DNA of 64,000 nt, from positions 24,403,386 to 24,467,385 of the forward strand of contig NC_092348.1 in assembly GCF_963676685.1 (NCBI RefSeq), given 5' to 3'. This DNA comes from Mytilus edulis (Eukaryota; Mollusca; Bivalvia; Mytilida; Mytilidae). How positions within the stretch are numbered: the stretch's first letter is position 1; each line of letters starts with the position of its first letter. Positions 14,701-28,000 of the stretch are shown one piece after another. The translations under genes and the position numbers were made by a program. The notes beneath the pieces are model-generated. The model did not search any database. It saw only the letters and a program-made list of their open reading frames with translations, and had not been told where the DNA came from.

Positions 14701-17700
14701 GTAAAGCCATGAATCGCTTTTCTCCAGTCGTTGGCATACCCCTTACAACAATGATACATTCAAATTCTTGACCTTTTAGAGCGTCTGGAACGCCAACTAC
14801 TCCTTTTTTGAATGTTGCAGCCCTGTCGAATTCTAAATAGGCTCCATAATCTGGTCCAACAACATGTCCACAATTTTCAGTTACAAAATCTGTTAAAAGA
14901 ATAATACTTAAATTCAATGCACGTGATTGGTCAGTTGATAAATATTACCTTTTGAAGTATTTATTCAAGTTTAAATTCATCTACTATTATTCGTTGGATA
15001 CGATTTTTTTTATTGATTTTGTTTTTATGTTGTGTACAAGATGTAATTTTGTACAAATTATAATTTGTACAGGGTTTTTGTACAAGTTATAAGTATTTTT
15101 ACATCTAACTTCTTGCAACAAGTGATAAAAGTTTATCTTTTAAAATATATCAGTTTACTCTCTTAAATTAAAATTTATATACTTCAACTTAACATTTAGT
15201 GCTATTCTCATTGTCCTCAAACTGGAAATGAGGATAACCGAATGGTTTAAATTCTAATTTTATTTTTCTTCTTATACCAAAATCATATCCATAAAAAGTC
15301 TTTTTGTGTTCTTATAATGTTTTTTTTTGCATCGATGCTCAGTATAGACTGTATCATGTAGTTGTGGAAAATTCACAGAAATAAGCAAAACAAAAGACTG
15401 TGTGCTTGCATCATACAGTTGTGTTGAGCGGTTCATGAAACACTAATAACCTAAGGCCTTTACAAAAAAAATTGTACAACATTACAACTTGTACACAACA
15501 TATATACAGAAACCATGAATTAAAATGTTTCAATAATAAACACATACACTATAGAATTGTATGCAGACTTTGTGGTATAATAGCAAAATGAAACACCGAC
15601 GAAATTACACTCGTTCCCAAGTTCACGAAATTTTACCCAGGCAGGTGAAATGAATCAACAGTTTTATAAAACATGCTGAATTTGCTGCATTCGAATTATG
15701 TTTAGCGAACTGCTATTGACTAACAATGTTCAGCTCTGTGCTCTTGATTTCAAGATATGTAAATAAAGAAACTGAAGGCATTAGATAGTTTAAACAGCAA
15801 AACCAGATCTAAAATGAACAAGCAATGTGTGAAGCCAATTTTCCCAAAGAAGAATATGCTCGCTTTGTGTGTTGACAAATTATAAAATTCATAAGCTGAT
15901 GGTTTATTCAAATGCATAGTATGTTATTCCTAGTGATCTAACAATAGTAATTTGGGCGGTTGCTACATGTTTCCACGGGACATAACAACATCCTATCAGT
16001 AATGGTGAAGACCTATTGTAGTAGTACATGTACATCGATGTTAGATATATCGCAGTAATATTACCCTAGTCATAGATACCATTAGTCAACACGAAATATG
16101 TCGCTGTGGTATAAATCTAGTAGAATTTAATCAATTGAAATACATGTATGTCACAGTGGTATAATCCTACTCGTAGGAAATCAATTAGAAATACATGTAT
16201 GTCGCAGTGGTATAAACCAAGTTGTAGTTCATCAATTAGAAATACATTTATGTCGCAGTGGCATAAACTAAGTTGTAGTTCCTCAATTAAAAATACATGT
16301 ATGTCGCAGTGGTATGTATCTTATCGTAGTTAATAGATTTGAAATACATGTATGTCGCATTGGTATGACCTTAGTAGCATTTTATCAATTGAAAATACAT
16401 ATTTACATGGATGTCACAGTGAAATGACCTTAGTAGTGTTTAAGCAATTGGAAGTGAATGTGTGTCGCAGTTTTATGAACCTGTTAGTATCAGATCTAAT
16501 CAATTGAAAAAAACGTGTATGATGCAGTGGTATGAACCTGATCGAGGTTTATAATTTGTTAATATATGTACCTCGCAGTGGTATAAACCTAATAGTATTT
16601 GATCAATTGAACTACAAATATCTTGCAGAGGTATAAACCTAGTCGTAGTTAAACAATTTAAAATGTGAAATATGTCACAGTAAAATAAATAAAGTGGTAG
16701 TTAATCAATGTAAAAAATATGTTGCAGTGGCATGAACCTAGTGGTAATAATCAATGTAAAATATCTCGCAGTGATATAAGCCCAGTGGTTATTAATCAAT
16801 GTTGTCGCAGTGATATGAACCCACTGGTATTGGTATGCAGTGATTTGAACCCACTGGTAGTTAATATCGTCACAGTCATTTGAACCCAGTAGTAGTTAAT
16901 ATTGTTGCAGTGGTATGAACACAGTGGTATTAAATCAATTTGAAAAGTACATTGGTATGACCCCATTTGTAATCAATAATCAATATGAAATATTTTGCAG
17001 TGGTATGAACCCAGTGGTAGTTAATAAATGTGAAATATGTCGCAGTGAAATAAAGAAAGTAAATGAAGAATACCGAATATCAAGGTAAATAATGAAGAAT
17101 ACCGAATATCAAGGTAAATTCAAAAAGTTGGAAGTCCAAAAAACTGTCAAAATCATATGTTATCTTCCACATGAACGAGTAACGAAAAGTTGTTATATTC
17201 CAGGCTTGGTACAGGCATTTCTTGAAGAAATTTTGTCGGTAAAAACCCCGCCATATTCTGTTTATGCATGTCCCAAGTCAATGGCATGTAATTCGGTGGT
17301 AGTTGTTTGTTGCTGCATATCAAATTTGTTTTCCATTTATTGTTTTGTGCATAACTCAAACCGCTAGTTTTCTTTGTTCGAATTGTTTCACATTTGTCTT
17401 TCTAGGACTTTTGAAGCTTGTGGCATGGGGTTTTCCTCATTGTGGATTAAGGCTTTACTCTGACCAATAGTTGCTCATTTGTATGTCATTTGGTCTCTAG
17501 TGAAGAGTTGCCTTATTGGTAATCACACACATCAACATGTACTGAATACGAACAATTAGTTAGTATAAAAGTAAGGAGATGAGGTATGAATATTAACACG
17601 ACAACTTCCGATATGGAGTAAAATGGCGAGGATGTGTTCACCATTACAATAGGTCCCCGGATGGCTATCAACAATAAGCAAATACTATATAGAGTAGGTT

Positions 17701-17942
17701 TAAAAAGCATAGTTATAACAAGACGAGTTTTCATACCATCACTTTGCACTCAATGAAATTTTAAAATCAAAATAAATTTATTTCAAAATGCCTGTAGAAA
17801 AGCACTATAGACAATGTTTATTTTACTGTTTCTATATATGAAAGTATAAAAAAAAATACTTACGACGACTATTACCAGCATATGTAACACTTGGAACAGT
17901 TGTCAAAACCATCAAAACACATATTAATCCTATATATTCCAT
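8715..17942 (-). CDS. Gene B: CUB-LDLa single-pass receptor with long Cys-rich tail
   Basis: Six exons join without a frame break into 526 residues: 17864-17942, 14350-14889, 13288-13452, 11519-11749, 10750-11052 and 8715-8977. All introns are phase 1 with GT/AG borders. Residues 1-22 form a signal peptide. Residues 33-155 form a CUB-like domain with four cysteines (33, 71, 111, 133) and the pattern AYVIIYNG then FVFCG. A Thr/Pro linker follows (about 170-195), then a degenerate LDLa module with six cysteines (208, 219, 225, 232, 240, 260) whose acidic calcium ligands are partly lost. After a run of eight Thr comes a membrane helix at about 285-303. The tail exceeds 200 residues. Its juxtamembrane part carries nine cysteines (301-336), suggesting palmitoylation or metal binding, and the rest is Pro/Gly/Asn-rich with no recognised domain. 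It is a likely paralogue of gene C, its divergent neighbour. Ligand and signalling are unknown. Confidence 0.85.
11803..11852. repeat. Short tandem repeat, 10-base unit
   Basis: About five copies of ataacaaaat (one with a variant base) lie in intron 3 of gene B, immediately upstream of the transmembrane exon. Confidence 0.8.
12655..12745. repeat. Fragment of GGCGGATCC-type element
   Basis: The motif ggatccgcccctg, preceded by a ttggaaaccctttaaaa tract, matches the terminus of the short element at 24644-24818. Only one end is present, so it looks like a truncated copy inside intron 3 of gene B. Confidence 0.4.
13112..13270. repeat. Short element with matching ends and poly-G tract
   Basis: The ends read atggccgtagccagg and, at the other side, cccttgctacgggta. 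The outer gccgtagc and gctacggg form short imperfect inverted ends, with a 12-base G run near 13221-13232. It resembles a small non-autonomous DNA element about 20 bases downstream of the LDLa exon of gene B. Confidence 0.45.
16030..17060. repeat. Satellite-like array, 51-base unit
   Basis: About 20 degenerate units contain the core atgtcgcagtggtataaacc followed by a tagttaatcaattgaaat-type spacer. Between 16201 and 16354 the core recurs every 51 bases exactly (16201, 16252, 16303, 16354). Right of about 16750 the units shorten and diverge. The array sits in intron 1 of gene B. One frame reads through several units and gives a repetitive peptide that is not a real protein. Confidence 0.85.
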
Positions 17943-19037
17943 TTTTTACTACTGCTATCGATATTGTTTTAGTTTTAATTTCCCTCAAAAGAACATTTGA
18001 CCGAAAATTTAAAGCCGTTTTAACTAATAATCAGAAATCTTCTTTTGGATTTGGTGTTTTGGATTCACTCCATAACGACGACCATGTTTGAGATTTGTTC
18101 CCATCATGCAACAAAACGTAGAACGTAAAACTTTAGGTCCAGTGTAGGATGTAGTTCTGTCAATGACAACATCACATCTTGGATACGAACGAAATTATTT
18201 ACGAAACAAAATCTTCTGCGCTACAAATATGTCATACTTAGAGGTTTCCAAAAGGATTGGTACTGTAGAGAATAAAACAAATTGCAAAACCATAGATGAT
18301 AGGTTCATAATTTATATTTTGTACTCATAGAAAACAAAAATTGTGAAATTAGTCTATTTTTCTATTAAACCTGAAATATTTAATGTGAAGTAAACGACAA
18401 TTGTCGAGATGAACCCTTTGGCATCTCTATCAAATAATGTGACAATAGTGCATTTAATGGTACGTATAGCTATAAACGCAAACGTAACCTGGACTGTTTA
18501 ACATCCGGACAAAGAATGCCATATAAAACACTGCTATGACCATCCTTGTATGAATTACTCCCCATTTAATGGCGGTAAGGTGTATTTCAAACGTTCACAT
18601 TTCTATTGTAGGAGCTTACATTTATTAACTGTAATGATTTTTAAATGAGAGTCCATATTCGAGAAATGTATTTATAATGTTAAGACTCTTGGCTATTGTA
18701 AAAAGTAAGATTTGTTAAAGGAGCGAATAATACAAAAACTATAGGCGATGGTATATATTTATAAAGTCAAGAATTAAGAAGTATATAAAATGCAAGAAAT
18801 ACAAATAAAAAGATATTCGATATAAAACGTAAAAATCCAGCTGAATAAATAACACTAAATAACACCAATTTATCTTTAAATGATGGACATACACCAATGT
18901 ATTGCGCACATGTATGCCTAGTTTTAATGTCTTTGAGACTCAAATTATTCAAAGACGACAATATAATAGAAAACTCGTTGACCTATCTTATCTGCTTTCA
19001 ACTGCGATAAAAATTCAAATACCTGTTACTTATCAAA
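17943..19037. promoter_or_regulatory. Shared divergent spacer between genes B and C
   Basis: The start codons of B (minus) and C (plus) face away from each other across 1095 bases, so both promoters should lie here. No confident TATA box was found next to either start. A TATAAAA at about 18522-18528 is some 510 bases from the C start and would need a long or spliced 5' UTR. No repeat family was recognised in the spacer, in contrast with most of the window. Confidence 0.5.
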
Positions 19038-22000
19038 ATGGATTTCTTATTCGTTTGTATTATTTGTGTGGTAATAATTAATGATGCCCCGTGTTCAACG
19101 TATAATTATCGTACATGTAAGTCTAAACTGTTTGGTTTTTTGTGTCTATTTTACATTTGCTCTATAAATGTGTAAAATAAGATCAGTAATATACTTGGAG
19201 ATAAAGAAAACAGAAATAAAAGGTTATTCAGTATATAAACTACCAATCCGATAATGGATCATAACAAAAATGTACATGACATATCTACGGTGTATTCCTT
19301 AAATATTCAGACGAACGTTTTTACAATTTATATGCCCGTCATATATACGGGTGGTTTTAATGTATAATGTTTTCCATCTGTACGTCCGTCCGCCTGTTAG
19401 TCAAAATCCAGAAATTGCTTTGGTAGGATATCATGAAACTCAGTTAAATTGTATGTTTGAATCATTTGGAGAAAAGCTTTATTAATGTTTTGCTTGGTTT
19501 GTCGTTTCCGAGTTTCTCTAACTATGAGATTTGGACAATTTTTTCAAATATTGCGCACAGATTTACTTCATAATTATAAACAACACATTTTGAATTGTTG
19601 TGTCATTTTAGAGTTATAGGACTTTAACCGTCATGTTTGATTTTGTAGTGATTTCTTTACGCCGCATCAGCACGAAAATTCTGTATCGCGGCGAGGGCGA
19701 ATTTAATACAGTTACCCGAGTAGGCTAATTTTTGCTGACTGTTTGATTGAATGCATTCTACAATATTTTCCTTAATTCTTGCTTAAATAATGAAAATATC
19801 AATATGCAAATGTATCTTTTTTCCCTATAAGCATTTGTTTTTGAGCGTTTTTCAGCCATTGTTTTAGTAAAATTTTCATAGTACACATTTGATTACCTAT
19901 ATAAAGAACAAACTTAAGGGTCAACTTTTGCTTTATTAGACGATATCCTCACACTTAACAGTTCAAAACTATGTGATTATTTTTGTCGCAAATATCATAT
20001 TTACATTACAGATACAGTTTTGTTTAGTTAATGTTGGTTTACATCTAGAATATTAAAAAGGAGGGTCGGTTTAGAACTAATTTTACGACAAATGAGATTA
20101 TTTCAATTTTCCAATTGTGAACTTTCAATGTTAAGCAACATTACATGTTCACAAGAGCTTGCAACTACAGTATGTATGTCTGTCCTCTTGATACGATATT
20201 CCGGTGATTGCGTTTGTTATTATATTAATGGTAAAACAAGTGAGTCGAGAACTGTTTAAAAAAAGAAATTCTTCAAACGGTTTAGGTGACAAAATTAATG
20301 TTTACTGACTTCAGTCACCACACTAGTAAAAGTTATTTCGAAACTACAATTATATACCTCTTAACACTGACTGTTAACCTATGTCATATGAAATATACAC
20401 GCAAATCCATATTCAGATAGTGCGCTACTTAGTGTTTTTTTTGTCAAGAAATAACACATGAAGCTTGTTACACTGATATCTTTGCTGCATATTGTTTGAA
20501 TCATCGTAAAGATCATGTACGTATAGAATCTTATAAAAATTGATGCTGGAAATACGGAATGTGTCAAAGAATCAACAACCCGACCGAAGAACAGAAACAG
20601 CCGGAGGGAAGTTACTTCTCAACAATTTTTGCATCAATTACGCAAATGTATAAATTTTCAGTGTATGAATTATGCAATTGTATTAAAACTTATGTTATTT
20701 TTAGTCAAATTATACTATAGAAGGATTTAGAGATCTTCCTTTTCTCGAGAATTTCTGTTCATCACAATAATTGCAACATACAATAGAAGTGGTGGACCAC
20801 CAAACAAAATGATCAAAGAGAAATAACTTTAAAATTTCAAAGGTAATGACAATTGGTTTAAATAATTTCTGATTGTTAGAAAACCAGTGCATAACTCCAT
20901 CTGTAATGAGCCATAACACAACTTGGTTTTTCTTGTTACATTTATTGATATTTTAAATAAAGGTTTTAAACACGACATTATGGTCATCGATACTTCATAT
21001 TTGTATTCTTTAAAATTTCAGATTATATGGAGGATTTCTGTAAATACCAGATTACTATAAAAGACCCAGTAATACTCTCACTGACTAAGTCATTATTTTA
21101 TGACCATGGATACAGATGTTCCATTAGACTAAAAGTTCCCCAAGATCACGTGGTATCTATACAGTTTACGAGATTTGATATTGGTCATCCCCATATGGTA
21201 TACTGTGACGACAGTTTACATGTATTTGATGGTAGGTCAGCCATTTTAATTCAGTTTTTTTGTGGCCCTTTATAGCTTGCTGTTCGGTGTGAACCAAGGC
21301 TCCGTGTTGACGACCGTACTTTGACTTATAATGGTTTTTTTATATATAAATTGTGACTTGGATAGAGAGTGGTTTCATTGGCACTCATACCACATCTTCT
21401 TATATCTATTGTTTGTTCAACGAACTCAAGGTTTAAGATTTGTTATCAGAATTAAAAACTATCTATAATCAATAAAATACAGATCACTGAATATACGCAA
21501 TATTCAGTTTATGATTGTTTTAAGTAGAGACTTAAGTCACTTATACTAATCAATGGTATTATGTATGTCTCTGCTCCAACTAGAGGTAAATTATCATTGA
21601 ATGTTTCTTTATCTATTTGTATGCAAAATGGACACGTGTTTTCATTTATTATACCCATGACAGATTGGGATGCTTGGATTCAATCCCCATTTCCGTCCGT
21701 CCGACCAATCGTCCAATAATAGACCACTTTCGAGTTCATCCGTCACCGGAAAAAACTCGTCAATTAGACGCGCCTTTATGAAGTCATTTACCAGATAGAG
21801 GGGGTCGCCTGTATCCCTGCACCATTTACGTTCATCAAGCGTCTTAGTGATCGTCATTGTGCAGGATAAACTAGAAATAATGGTTGTTCTGTAGGTACTT
21901 AATGACAATTCCCTAATGACAGCAATGCTGATTGTCAATTTTGAGAATTCAATTTGCCGAATAATTTGTACAATATAGAATTATAGTTTTCCAACCACTC

Positions 22001-25000
22001 GCTCAACATTGGAACGGAAGTGACGACGCCCCTAAACGCACAAATGACGTTCACTAAAACCAGAGTTTTTGGCGGAAATGCATCGAACTCGAAAGTTGTC
22101 TAGTGTGTCGTCACACTTGTCTCAAAAACTATAACACAAAATGACTGCCTATGTAGTTAGTGGCTTGACAATGATGAAATGTAACGTTTTAGCACTTTAC
22201 GGACCTGCCAGACTCCTATAAAAAAGATAGAATAGTAAACACATGTACATTCATGATTTATAAACTTTTTTTGTATCGGTCCGAGTTTACCTTCTTTTAG
22301 CACTGGCAGGTCTGCCATTTATGAATATAAATACTTTTCATTATGAGTTTTGAATTACTAATTACACAAATTGATAGATTAACGATTCGATGTATTTATA
22401 CTTGTACAGATAATATAGCCTTTTGTGGTGCCTAACTGCACATAACTGAAGTTTGAAATCTGCTGAAAGGACTACATGCAGTGTAGCATTTTTCACTTAC
22501 TACTTAACCAATCATTGTTATACAATGCTTATTGCTTTTTCCGTTTTAGGTGAAGACGAAGAAACCGACGAAATAACTGTATCAAAGGGTCTTTGCGGTG
22601 TTACTATTCCTCGACCAATTGTATCTTCAGGACGTGACGTCGCAATAAAGTTTAAAAGTCGGTATATGAGTATTGGGACTGGATTCCAGGCAGTAGTAAC
22701 ACCTATGCAAGGTTTGTCTAAAACCGGTAGCGTAGCCATACACCGGGGAGGCCCTATATGAATATAACGAATGGCCTCAATTTTAGTAATGAATGATTTT
22801 GAGCAAATATGGAAGTTCTGGTTGGCATATAAAGATACATACAATATCTAGACTACTGCAAATGTTTGCAGTAACAAGACATCTTAAAAGTTCTTGATAT
22901 ATAAATTGACTGGGTTAGAATAGGTGAACGTTTCTCTACAATCATTACATCGTACTTATTATAGACATTTAAACTCGGGGGTCGCAAACCTAAATCAAAC
23001 AATACGAACAACTAGCAGAGGACTAAACCTTTTGTGTTGATTTTAATATTAAATTCTTAAACATACTTTTTTTGAGTGAGCGTAACATCATTGTGATTTC
23101 ATTACCAACATACGTTTTTCTGTTAGTCTCACCTTTACTGGAATACCTATACGTAATCCAACAGAGTTACTTAGCCTGGGAAACATCATTTACTTATTAA
23201 TTGTTATTGGCTTTGAATTAACTATAAGCAACTGCAAGTACTCTTAGAACGGTACTTTTTGTTTTCAATCTTTTTGTACATTCTTTTTTACCTTTGTATT
23301 GCTCTGATGTGTCTATAAAGGCAACAGTAGTATACTTCTGTTTAATAATCATAAATCGATTATTAATAAGCAAAGATAAATCCGAGTCACAAAACAAACC
23401 CGAGGTTTATCCTTATTCAACTGATTTTTACAGTCTGTTCTTATGTTGTGCTAGTACACCACTGTCCGAGGTTAGGGAAGGGTTGAGTGCTCACAAACAT
23501 ATTGAACCCACCGCCATATTCTTTATGTGACCATTCCGAATCTTGGGCATAATTATTTCAGGGGTTGTTGCTGTCAGTCATAAATGTTGTTCGTGTAATA
23601 ATTTGTCATACATTATGCCATTGTTTTTCTCGTTGGAATTGTTTTTTGTATTTTAATAAATTTTTAAAATCTTGTCATATTTGGGGATTTCCTAACTGAC
23701 TATGCGATATTGGGCCTACCCATGCATTGTTGAAAGCCATACGAATACCTATTACTACTGCTATCTACTCATTTTATTCTCGTGGCTCTGTCATGGACAA
23801 TCGCATCACTTTTTCCAATTTCTATAAAATACCATTTATCATTTTTTCTTTGAGTATGAACATGTGGTTAATTTTACCTATCTCTAAGAAACGTTTGTAT
23901 ATATATATATATTAATTATCAAAGGAAATTAAGTTGTTTGTGAGAACGCATCTAAAACTAAGCAAAATGAAAGAATGGATTTCATACGGAATTCAAAGAA
24001 TTTAGCACCAAAAGCGGAGTTCAAAGTAAAAATTTAAATGAATTAAATTCGATCGAAATAAGAATTCCTGGATATAGGAAAACCTCAATCTCAAACCGGA
24101 ATAGCTTACAGGATACAAAAAACATAATGCATTTAATTCTAGTGAAAACAAATTCAGGAGTTGATTTGAGTCGTGATAAACTGTTTTAGGTCACTTTGAT
24201 CTTTTTCAGAAGCAAGCTAGTCATATTACAATCCAAGAAATGCATTGTATTGTGTAAAGGTATACAACTTTGTTTCCACGTGATTATGACAACAGCCAAA
24301 GATTACCAATAAAGATAGATTTTTTTAACATAAAATTAGCATACAAGCTTGGCGTTAAACGGGAGTAGGAACCTTTTAAGTTGTAATAGACCACAGTAGA
24401 AACTACGCCTCTCCGAAATAAAACTACTAACATCTCAAGCACTGTTATAAGGGTCAATGATGGTGTGGTTTAATACAGGTTAGAATGTATAAAAAAACTA
24501 AAATAACAAAAATACTGAACTCCGAGGAAAATTCAAAACGGAAAGTTCCTATAATCAAATGGTAAAACCAAAAGCTCAAACACATCAAACGAATGGATAA
24601 CAAATTTCATATTCATAACTTGGTACAGGCATTTATATAGCAACAGGGGCGGATGCAGGAATTTTCGAAAGGGGGGGGGGGGTGCTAACCCAGGGAACCC
24701 AGGGCAAAGGGGGGGTGCAAAACATATGTCCCGATACAAATGCATTGATCGGCAAAAATAAAGGGGGGGGGTGCGCACCCCCGGAGCCCCCCCCCCCCCC
24801 CCCCTGGATCCGCCACTGAGCAAATAGTGAACATATTAAACATTTAAAATGTACTATTGTTTGTCTGTTTGTCTTTTTCATTTTTAGCCATGACGTTGTC
24901 AGTTTATTTTCGATTTATGAGTTTGACCGTCCCTTTGGTATCTTTCGTCCCTCTTTTAAAACATATGTGTTGCAAATAGTTGTTACTGGCTTTTAAATAA

Positions 25001-28000
25001 ATTTAAGTATTGCGAGAAGATTAGTACTTTTGTCTTTTTTTGTTAGTTTTTTAAGTTTACTTTGTTGTCGATCTGATGAGTCTAGCATTTTTCATCTGAT
25101 TTATAAAATTTGTTTTAACATTGCACTTAGACATTATGTCACATGTTAGGGGATGAATGCCCTTTCGCAAACAAATTTAACACCGCCATATTATTTATTT
25201 GTCTCTCATAATAGTTATCAAAAGTACCAGGATTATAATTAAATACGCCAGACGCTCGTTTCGTCTACATAATACTCATCAGTGACACTCAAATCAAAAT
25301 AGTTATAAAGCCAAACAAGTATATTCTATTCCTGGGATAATAAAGTCTTATTTTTTTCGAAAAATTCTTAGTTTTGTAACTTGAAATTTATAAAAATGAC
25401 CATAATTGATATTCATGTCAACACCGAAGTGCTGACTACTGGGCTGGTGATACCCTTGGGAACGAAACGTCCACCAGCAGTGTCATCGACCCAATGGTGT
25501 AAATGGTTATCAAAAGTAAAATCAGTAACCTGTTATTTAGTGGTTGTCGTGTGTTGTTGGCTGTCATACATGATATTCGATTATTGTTTCGTCAAAATTA
25601 AGGCTGTTGGTTTAAATCGATCGAACTGTTAAAACTTAGTCATATAATTTATAGCAGCATTTATAGGTGATTATTTAGTACATGTATTATACAAATAACT
25701 ATAGTTGCGTAAATATTGCTGATAAAATTAAATGTCATAGTTTATCAAAATAATGAATTTTTTTTTTTTATCACATTTGAATCTTTTCGTAACGAATGGG
25801 CCAAATTAAAATTATTCAAATTGAATTTTAACATATTGTAGTGTCTCTACGTACTTTGAACACTTAATCATAATTAGTCTATTAATATCAACGACAAAAA
25901 ATGACTGCAACTAAATACTTCTTTTAAAGGTCCAATTCTAAATATGATAATAGCTGATGAAAGAAACGTTAAAAAGCAGTTGGAACCTGTAGTTAATTAA
26001 TCAATGCAGAAAAATGCCTTTTATTAAAAGGTATTCTACCGCAGCACTGACTACAGTGCGACAGGTACTTCGGAGAAAATATGTGTTGGTGGTTCTATAA
26101 TTACAATAACCTAGTAAGTAAATGAAACATAAGGTCTATTGTAAAATATATATATATATATGTACCGCGTAGGAAGCTGATTTTAAACTATTCAAATTTC
26201 ATAAAATAGGTTTGATTTTTTAGATTTTATTTATCAAACGATAGGTATTATTATTTCAAGTGTGTTCTATCCATCCAGGGGACGTAACGAGTTGGAATCG
26301 TTCGAATGTCATTTGCACGAATCAAATCCATTCGACAGATGTTATAACTACCCATTCGTTTTATGTGTTTGAGCTTTTGAATTTGCCATTTGAATAGGGA
26401 CATTTTGAATTATTTTCGGAGTTCGGTATTTTGTTATTTTACTTTTTCCTATAAATTTCCTATAAGTATGCATTATTTTTTGGTAGCTGATGAGATGATC
26501 AAATGTGACAAATCATTATTCCAATGCGGAGATGGTTACTGTATTAATAAGACGTTTGTTTGTGACGGGTACTATAACTGTATGAATGAAAGAGACGAAT
26601 CAGCTAACTTTGCTCATTGTCCAGGTTTGTAAGATATTGAATCACTGTATGTATGTATATATTCAACATTAAATCCTACTCATTTTGGTGACATGCCATG
26701 TATTCTATGTCATTTCTATTAAGGAGTCCTGTTTACAAAACTTTCAATTTTTCGAAAAAACTTAGGATTTTCTTATCCCAGGTATAGATTACCTTAGCTG
26801 TATTTGGCACAACTTTTTTGAATTTTGGATCCTCTATGCTCTCCAACTTTGTACTTGTTTGGCTTTATAACTATTTTGACATGAGCGTCACTGATGAATC
26901 TTATGTAGACGAAACGCGTGTCTGGCGAACCAAATTATAATCTGGTACTTTTTGACAACTATTATCACGGTGTACGTATCATGTAGTGTTTTTATTCGTT
27001 TTCCGTCCGTCTGTCTGTCTGTCTGTCTGTCGTCTTTTCATGACATGTTGAACTATGTATTGAACATTAGAACACTCATTCAGGTGATATGGAATGTATA
27101 CTGTCCCCCTTTCAAAGTGCTAATTCCTCAGTATAATTTAATACAGTCATTTATCTCTGAACAAAATACCTATATATACCTTAATATAACACGTTTGCAT
27201 TTGTTTTTTTTCGTGACAAGTATCTGTGAAAATGCACATACTAATTTGGTGTGTGCACATATCATATTATACTTTCATTTTTCATAGGTTTAGTCTGAAT
27301 TGTTTATTTCGTGACTTAACAAACGGTATCAATGTTGAAATCTGGTACTGTAATACATATCTCGAAAGCTTGGTTATGACTAAAGAAATACGTTTTGATT
27401 ATCTAAAAATTATCCTCGGTTGTTTAGTAAATGTTGTCAGGAGTAATGATATAATGCAAAATGAGGGACATCATTTTTTCAATAAAATACAGACAAAACC
27501 TAACTGCACATTACATGCCACTTTTGTATCTTCTGTTTCTATTTTCTCAAAACCCAAACTTCATTTGTATATATTGGCGTCCGTTATAATAAATGCTTGT
27601 CAGTGACACACCATTTTAGTTTTAACATAATTATTTATTTATAGTGGATTGGGAAACACGTTATTACAACTTATACTAATTCCTTTCACTTTGTGGGTGC
27701 GAGTGTTGCCTTGTAGCGGCAAACGCCTGCTCTTTTTCGAAATCTACTAGGTGTCATTTACGTGCAAAAGATAGTGCTCTTTTATCAACTCGTGTCATGC
27801 GTACACAATTCTCATACTGGTATCTATAATGAGTCAATTATGAACGAAAACAAATATGAAAAAGAAAGAAAAAACTGTGCGTTCACCAACAAGTAATAAA
27901 CTGGACTTAAGCACACAATATTTCAACGTAGGAATGTCGACCCCGACATTAGGTTTTTCTATTGTAAGTAACGACAACTACAATGTTTACGGGTGGTTTA

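Noticed and set aside
16148-16333. Open frame giving a repetitive peptide with MSQWYKP-like units
   Set aside because: It is a translation of the 51-base satellite, whose unit is a multiple of three, so a frame can stay open by chance.
24533-24881. Gly/Pro-rich open frames
   Set aside because: They come from the G and C runs of the short mobile element at 24644-24818 and have no domain.
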